Shown piece after piece: positions 57,790 to 64,000 of a stretch of 64,000 bases of DNA. Position 1 is the first letter of the stretch, and each line of letters opens with the position of its first letter. This DNA is from Antilocapra americana (taxonomy: Eukaryota; Chordata; Mammalia; Artiodactyla; Antilocapridae), in contig ML664161.1 in NCBI GenBank assembly GCA_007570785.1, positions 39,187,818 to 39,251,817 of the forward strand. The letters are read 5' to 3'. Below the pieces are notes generated by a model. The model ran no database searches. It was not told the origin of the DNA and was given only the letters and a program-made list of their open reading frames with translations. The position numbers were made by a program, and so were the translations under genes.

Positions 57790-58080
57790 TGAGTAAATTT
57801 CCTCATTTTGCTCGCCCTCCAGGTGATATCTGATCACTCTGGCCTACCTTCCACAAGAATCCTTTTAGATTATCTATGTTTCCTCTTAGTAATTTTCCGT
57901 CCTCTGATCTTTGTTGCCTTCCCCCAACCTCTTCTTGGCTATAAATCCCCACTTGTTCTTGTTGTACTTGGAATTGAGCCCAGTTCTACACAGAGGTCTC
58001 TTTCCTCCTTTTGCAATAATTTCTGAGGAAAAAAAACCTCAGTTTTTACTGCTTTAAGTACCATCCCACTCTGGTTTTCT
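57790..58080 (+). mobile_element. Possible ERV1-type solo LTR remnant
   Basis: 'ttggctataaatccccacttgttcttgttgtacttggaattgagcccagttc... ctttcctccttttgcaataa... tttttactgcttt' resembles the TATA-to-polyadenylation stretch of gammaretrovirus-like LTRs. No internal sequence is present beside it. Confidence 0.5.
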
Positions 58081-58715
58081 CTAATACCTGTTCAAGTCCC
58101 CAAAACATGCTACAGTTGCCAGCTAGAGTCCTATATTAGTGTCTAACAATGCCTTGAGGAGTTCTTTCACTCAAGCCTTTATAAAGAGTACAAAAGTGTT
58201 GGTGAAGGAGAGTGAGTTTCCACAGTCTGGGCTATATGTGTGAAAATATGTCATGCTTACTGATGTTCATGGATGAAAGAGGGAAAGAAAGTCCACCAAA
58301 AGAGTCTGTATGATTTAGAGACCAGGTAGTTTCAAGGGGAGAAACTTTCCCCAGGGTGAGTCAAGAAAGTTGAGGCTGGCCAACCCTCTGTGAAGCCAAT
58401 GATCCCTCACAGATGGGTGAGGAAGGGAAGCTGGAGGAGATTGTTTTCAGTCCCCCCAGTCTCCCTTGAGAACTGTATCAGGTGATATCAAAAACATATT
58501 ACTCTGATCTCTGTGAGGTGCTGAGATATCAAGGTAGAACTGCTTCATGCCTAATAAATAAGTTAGAACTAAAGGAATTGGTTGAAGCTGGGTGTGACAC
58601 ATCTTATGGAGGGGAGTTATTGAAGAGGAGCAACCCAAATAGGTCCATGGCCTTGAAAGAGATGGTGCAAATGAGGGGACCTACAGCTCAAGCATCATCA
58701 GCTTCATGGTACATT
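58081..58715. other. Unassigned spacer
   Basis: No element or exon recognised. Confidence 0.4.
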
Positions 58716-59116
58716 GCTATTGTTTTTCAGTTGCTCAGTCATGTTGGACTCTTCGACCCCATGGACTGTAGTACACCAGGTTTCCCTGTCCTTCACCATC
58801 TCCTGGAGCTTGCTCAAATTCGTGTCCATCGAGTTGGTGATGACATCCACTCATTTCATCCTTTGTCATCCCCTTCTCCTCCTGCCTTCAATCTTTACCA
58901 GCATCAGGGCCTTCTCTAATAAGTTGGCTGTCTGCATCAGGTGGCCAAAATATCGGAGCTTCAACTTTAGCATCAGTCCTTCCAGTGATTCAGGATTGAT
59001 TTCCTTTAGGACTGACTAGTTTGATATCCTTGCAAGGGACTCTCAAGAATTTTCTCCAACACCACAATTCAAAGGCATCGATTCTTTGGTGCTCAGCATT
59101 CTTGATGGTCCAACTC

Positions 59117-59470
59117 TCACATCCGTACGTGATAACTGGAAAAAACACAGCTTTGAAATTTGACTATACGGATCTTTGTTGGCAAAGTAATGTCTCTGCT
59201 TTTTAATATGCTGTCTGGGTTTGTCATTGCTTTTCTTCCAAGAAGCAAGTGTCTTTTATTTTCATGTCTGGAGTCACTATCTGCAGTGATTTTGGAGCCC
59301 AAGAAAGGAAATTCTGTCACTGTTTCCCCATCTGTTTGCCATGAAGTGATAGGACCGGAATGCCATGATCTTCGTTTTTTTTGAATGTTGAATTTTAAGC
59401 CTCCTTTTTCACTCTCCTCTTTCACCTTCATCAAGAGGCTATTTGCACTCTCCTCTTTCACCTTCATCAA
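59117..59470 (-). pseudogene. BovB C-terminal coding fragment with internal duplication
   Basis: The frame contains 'NSLLMKVKEESEKGGLKFNIQ', 'DGETVTEFPFLGSKITAD' and 'LLGRKAMTNPDSILKSRDI', the BovB region after the reverse transcriptase palm. The 12-residue segment around 'LLMKVKEES' occurs twice because of the 36-bp duplication. The catalytic box upstream is YAYD at 59512-59523, in a different frame. Non-functional. Confidence 0.88.
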
Positions 59471-59481
59471 GAGGCTATTTG
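59410..59481. repeat. Perfect 36-bp tandem duplication inside BovB
   Basis: 59410-59445 and 59446-59481 are identical 36-base units (starting cactctcctctttcacc). Other BovB copies in the window carry one unit. Confidence 0.97.
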
Positions 59482-59781
59482 GTTCCTCCCACTTTCTGCC
59501 ATAAGGGTGGTGTCATATGCATAAGATATTTTTTTATATTTCTCCCTGCAATCTTGATTCCTGCTTGTGCTTCATCCAGCCTGGCATTTCACATGATGTA
59601 CTCTGCATAGAAGTTAAATAAGCTGGGTGACATTATATAGCCTTGACATAATTTTGAACTAGTCTGTTGTTTTTTGTCATTTCTAACTGTTGCTTCTTGA
59701 TCTGCATATAGGTTTCTCAGGAGGCAGGTCAGGTGGTCTAGTATTTCCATCTGTTTGAGATTTTCCACAGTTTGTTGTGAT

Positions 59782-60189
59782 CTACACAAAGTCTATAATG
59801 TAGTCAATGAAGCAGAAGTAGATGTTTATCTGGAATTCTCTTGCTTTATCTATGATCCAGCGGATGTTGGCAATTTGATCTCTGGTTTCTCTGCCTTTTC
59901 TAAATCCAGCTTGAACATCTGGAAGTTCTTGCTTGATGTACGGTGAAGGCTTGCTTTTGAGCATTACTTTGTTAGTGTATGAGATGAGTGCAATTGTGTG
60001 GTAGTGTAAACATTTTTTGGCATTGGTTTTCTTTGGGATTGGAATGAAAAGTGACCTTTTCCAGTCCTGTGGCCACTGCTGAATTTTCCAAATTTGCTGG
60101 CATATTGAGGTCAACATTTTCACAGAATCATCTTTTAAGATTTGAAATAGCTCATCTGGAATTCCATTACCTCTACTAGTTATGAGCAT
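59782..60189 (-). pseudogene. BovB reverse transcriptase N-terminal (fingers) fragment
   Basis: The frame covers 'DGIPDELFQ'-like start, 'WPQDWKRSLFIPIPKKTNAKKC', 'LPDVQAGFRKGRETRDQIANIRWIIDKAREF' and 'FCFIDYIIDFV', the fingers and motif A region. The KAFD part of motif A is lost and the frame closes at 59782. A further in-frame piece of motif B side lies at 59589-59789. Confidence 0.88.
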
Positions 60190-60253
60190 TCATATAAGCA
60201 TTCATAGTTATGCTTCCTAAGGCCCACTTGACATCCCACTCCAGGATATCTGG

Positions 60254-60561
60254 GAAGACCTGATAGCTCAGTTGGTAAAGAATCTGCTTGCAATGCAGGA
60301 GATCCCAGTTCAATTCTTGGTTCAATAAGATCCACTGGAGAAGGGATAGGCTATCCACTCCAATATTCTTGGGCTTCCCTTGTGGCTCAGCTGGTAAAGA
60401 ATCCACCTGAGATATGGGAGACCTGGGTTTGATCCCTGGGTTGGAAAGATTCCCTGGAGAAGGAAAAAGCTACCCACTCCAGAATTCTGGCCTGGAGAAT
60501 TCCATGGACAGTATTGTCCATAGAGTCAGAAAGAGCAGGACATGACTGAGCAACTTTCACT
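60254..60561 (+). mobile_element. Dimeric Bov-tA (Bov-tA3-like) SINE, sense, inside BovB
   Basis: Monomer 1 head (60254-60371) is cut at 'ccaatattcttg'. Monomer 2 (60372-60561) is complete, ending 'gagcaactttcactctca'. The structure is the same as the element at 21627. Confidence 0.93.
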
Positions 60562-60682
60562 CTCAGCTGGAATTCCATAACCTCCACTAGCTTTATTCAT
60601 AGTGATGCTTCCTAAGGCCCACTTGACTTGTCACTCCAGGATGTCTAGCTCTAGCTGAGTGATCACACCATTGTGTTTATCT

Positions 60683-63060
60683 GAAGGATACTGGCTTTTT
60701 CTCCTTCCTCAGGTTGACTGTTGAAGGATCTGAATCAGGTATATTGCAGAGTGGAGAGTCTCACCAGCATGGTGTTCAGTGCCAGGAACAGGAGATGGCT
60801 CATCCTGAGTAGAAAAGGAGGGTAGAGTGGCCAGGGTTCCACACTACCTCCTCCAGTGATCCTGGTCCCTCCTGCCTGTCACTGGAAGCAATAGAAGGGA
60901 AAGATCACATGTGGGATCCAGGAAGGCTGCAATTATGGGTGAGATATTCTAGTAACCTTCTGGGATTTCCAGAGTCAAGAGGAATAAAATGGGGCTTACC
61001 ATCCACAACTTCAGTTGATAAAGCTGAGCCAGAGCAACTCCATTCTGTTACTTGTATTATGTTCTGTTTGTAGGTAGTGTGGCCCAGGAGAACAGAGGTT
61101 ATGTGGATAGGGCTGAAACATCATCAACATATATGGAAAGATTTAAACTCTTCACTATGAAGTTAAACATAGAAAATTTTATGCTAAACATGATAGATAC
61201 CAACCTGTACTCAATCAGCTCCAAATTAACTGAAATTCTCTATTCTTTTTGTGAAACACATGAATAGTGCCTGTGACAAGCTTGATACTGACAGCTGGTG
61301 TGTCCTGTCCAGTATGTGCAGAGTCTTAAGCATACTTTTTCCACGCATCAATTTGTGTTCCAGTCAGAATCAATTGTGTTTATCCCTAAACTTGTTAGTT
61401 GTTTTGCTTTCATTAACTTGAAGTAATTAAATTAAATAACACTTAAACAGATGAAGTATAAGTGTGAAAAGAAAGAGACTGTTGTTCATTCTGTAAAAGC
61501 TAAGTTAAATGCTTAGCTAAGACTTAATAAAGGAGATGAGAGAAAAGATAGAAAAGAGGTGTAAACTCTGGGAGGATTTTGCATTCAGGTTGCTTTACAA
61601 GTAGTAAACTTAATTAAGTTCTTATTTCACTTTAAAGCACTGAAATTGGAAAAAATAGACAATGTCTATGGCATTGGTTAATGAAAGAATTGTGGCCCAT
61701 AAGGTCATCAGTTCTGGTCCAATGTAAAAATATTACACTTACATGTGACTTTATATGTTTTAAATGAAAAGAAAGTGTATAAAATGCATATGCATCATTA
61801 GTTTAATGCCTGCTTTAAATTATTTTTCTCAAATATTTGACCAGTAATGGCTCCAATCACAAAATAACATAAAGAAAAATTCTGGCATTAATTTCCAGTT
61901 CCTTCTTGTTAGGGCTTGATACAATCAGTTAGCTGTTCTGTTGCCAAAGGAGTCCATCCTATTTGGGATATTTTGAATTTCTTTTCTTGCCCTCAAGCTT
62001 GGCTAAGCCTCTTCTGCTCCATTAATATTCTGCATGGAAATGACCACTTCTTTGTATCAAGCACTTTCCTATAAACTGTCAGAATGTCTATTACGGCCTG
62101 AGTTTGCATATGAAATAGCAGTGTTCTTGTTAATGATTTCTAATGAACTTTTGCTTTCTGTTAATATGCTCTGCAAAATAACTGCCACACATTCATTCAT
62201 TTCCAGCAGTAATTTTTGTCCCTGTTTGCTGGTCCCTCAGGCCACCTCTCTCTGGGTACTTTTGCCTTCTGGCTCTCTTTGGTGCCCACCACCTCTTTCT
62301 TCTATCTCTACTTTAACAGAGAGAAGGAAGATTTAAACTTTTGAGGGAAGAAAAGTTAACCTAAAAATAAGCTTGCTTTTCAAAGTGGACTCCTCCCTGG
62401 TTAGTATGATACATGATTAGCAAAGTGACACAGAGAAAAAGGTGATTTTGAAAAATCTATTTTGTACCCTGAAAAGCTGGAAATTCAGGAAATATTTGTC
62501 TTTTCTTTGAAAGTGATGTCCTGAGTATGATATAGTATCCATATAGCCATACTTGAGAACCATGGAGAAGGACACTTCAGAAATATTCTAGGACTATTGG
62601 AAAGAAACTGTAGAAAAGTACAAAAACAAAGAGGAATCTGCTTTAGAGAAAGTAGGCAGAGAAATATATGAAGCGATGAGAGAAGAAACAGGATGACTGC
62701 TTTGGACCGCCAGGCAGAATATTCATTTATTGATCAGAGGGACACAACCATGACAGACTGATTAAAAGAGAATTTCACAGGTGCCACCTTGAGAGTTGTA
62801 TGTAGGGAAAAAAAGAAAGGCTAATTGATTGGATCACTACTATTTAGGGTAGAATCTACAAATGTCATTGATTTTAGGTAGAAGATATTATGGTAAAATA
62901 TTTTACCTGGAATTGAGCTCAGACAAAAACACTTTTTATCCTTAGTCATCTCTAGAGGAAGTAAGATATAAATGTGGACTTTTACTAGGATTTTGTGGAC
63001 TTCCTTCATTCTTCTAACTTATGAGAGATTCCTGTTACTGAGAATGTTTTCTTAGTATAG
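60683..63060. other. Unassigned intergenic DNA, 2.4 kb
   Basis: No repeat family is recognised. Open frames of 71 (61052-61267) and 100 codons (62034-62336) have no familiar motif. AT-rich, with GC-richer sequence at 60720-60900. Confidence 0.4.
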
Positions 63061-64000
63061 TTATTTTTTAAAAGCTTTATTTTTAAAAGAAGCTTTAGGT
63101 TTGCAACAAAATTGAAAAGAAGGTACAGAGATTTTTCATAATCCCTGTCCCCTCAGATGCACAAAATACCTCATTATTACCACTACTTTCCAGAGTGGAC
63201 ACATTTTGTCAAGGATGAACCTACCTTGACTCACCAAAATCACCTATTGTCTATTGTCTGACCTTAGGTTTTACTCTTGGTGTTGTACATCCCATGGGTT
63301 TGAACGAATGTATACGACATATGCTCAGCTGTGTTCTATTGTGACCCTGTGGACTGTTGCCCGCCAGGCTCCTCTGTCCATGGGATTCTCCAGACAAGAA
63401 TACTGGAGTGGGTTGTCATTCCCTTCTCCAGGGGATCTTCCTGACCCAGGGATTGAACTCAGGTCTCCTGCATTGCCGGCAGATTCTTTACTCTCTGAGT
63501 TATGAGGGAAGCCCCATGATGACGTATATCCTTCACTACATTATACAGAGTATTTGCATTCCCCTTAAAATCCTCTGTACTCTGCCTGTTCATTTCCCCA
63601 CTGCTCACCCTAACAATCACTGAACTTTTCACTTTCTCCAGTTTTGCCATTTCCAGGATCTCATACAGTTGAAAACATAAATATATAGCCTTCCTAGACT
63701 GACTTAGTTCACTTAATAACATGCATTTAAGTCTTCTCCATTTATTTTTATGAGCTCATTTCTTTTAATATTCCAGTGTCTAGGTGTACCACGGTTTATC
63801 TGTTTATCCATTTTACTTCCTAAGGGACATATCAACTGGTCCCAAGTTTTGGCAATTATCATAAAAGCTGCTATAAACATATGTGTGCTGGTTTTTGTGT
63901 GTCCATAAGGATTTAACTGCCTTGGGTAAATACCAAAGTGTGATTGCTGGATCATATGGTAAAAATATGTTCAGTTTTTTAAGTAATCTACCCGTGTCCT
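63061..64000 (-). mobile_element. Old L1 3' region, antisense, split by Bov-tA and running off the window
   Basis: The left part (63061-63305, 'aggtttgcaacaaaattgaaaag... tctgaccttaggttttactcttgg') and right part (63517-64000, 'gtatttgcattcccc... tttccaggatctcatacagttg... gattgctggatcatatggt') are consecutive old L1 segments. The element continues beyond 64000. Confidence 0.85.
63306..63516 (-). mobile_element. Bov-tA SINE, antisense, inside old L1
   Basis: BovB-like tail at left ('gctcagctgtgttctattgtgaccctgtgg'), reverse-complement head at right ('gactctctgagttatgagggaagcccc'). The flanks 'tatacgacatat' and 'tgatgacgtatat' look like a diverged TSD. Confidence 0.92.

Larger units (their letters stand above)
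58716..60682 (-). mobile_element. BovB LINE, longest copy, antisense, split by a Bov-tA3 SINE
   Basis: BovB sequence runs 58716-60252 and 60562-60682. It spans from the 3' tail to the N-terminal side of the reverse transcriptase. It is the most decayed of the long copies, with multiple frameshifts, a 36-bp tandem duplication (59410-59481) and an approximately 90-bp duplication flanking the SINE. Confidence 0.95.

Noticed and set aside
6797..60682. Apparent orientation bias of BovB (about 10 of 13 pieces on the minus strand)
   Set aside because: The number is too small to exclude chance, and some pieces may derive from one rearranged insertion.
62034..62336. 100-codon plus-strand frame as a gene
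   Set aside because: No recognisable domain, no splice or promoter context, and its length is unremarkable for a 64-kb window.
1..64000. CRISPR arrays, operons, phage or plasmid features
   Set aside because: No spaced direct repeats, bacterial-type gene packing or ribosome-binding sites; every repeated structure is explained by vertebrate mobile elements or simple repeats.

Overview
The window is nuclear DNA of a bovid ruminant (cattle, buffalo, sheep or goat group; species not resolved). The evidence is dense coverage by ruminant-restricted mobile elements: BovB (RTE-type) LINE copies, Bov-tA and BOV-A2 SINEs built from a tRNA-Glu-like head and a BovB tail, CHR-type SINEs, recent L1 3' ends and a mariner miniature element. 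Older mammal-wide repeats (MIR, L2, MaLR LTRs, MER20, MER5, old L1) lie beneath them. No complete host protein gene, tRNA gene or rRNA gene is visible. The sequence is AT-rich and looks intergenic or intronic.

Layout. 1-5 kb: anonymous DNA, then a SINE, a recent L1 3' end, a CHR SINE and a second L1 in the opposite orientation with an intact target-site duplication (TSD). 5-16 kb: LTR-like remnants, MIR and L2 copies, short BovB pieces, Bov-tA SINEs and one mariner miniature element. 17-24 kb: a MIR carrying an internal minisatellite, a 50-bp tandem duplication, BovB 3' ends, a SINE cluster, an old L1, and a MaLR LTR split by BovB. 24.7 kb: a minus-strand open reading frame with splice-acceptor context, the best candidate for a host coding exon. 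26-31.4 kb: two larger BovB copies with decayed reverse transcriptase. 28.3-28.7 and 36.7-37.6 kb: repeat-poor stretches that may be conserved non-coding DNA. 38-58 kb: further SINE, BovB, MIR, L2, MaLR and MER20 copies, several nested. 58.7-60.7 kb: the longest BovB, split by a dimeric Bov-tA and containing two internal duplications. 63-64 kb: an old L1 split by a SINE.

The only coding capacity recognised with confidence is BovB reverse transcriptase, broken in every copy. Nesting orders the insertions: L2, MIR, MER20 and MaLR first, then BovB and the tRNA-derived SINEs. BovB supplies the tail shared by the Bov-tA SINEs and is, from established knowledge of the family, the probable source of the machinery that mobilised them. 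I did not find a novel biological system. The items most worth checking are the 24.7-kb exon, the duplication around the SINE at 60.2-60.6 kb, and the two repeat-poor blocks. Repeat family names come from recognising consensus motifs by eye, and edges are generally good to about 10-20 bases unless a TSD is given.
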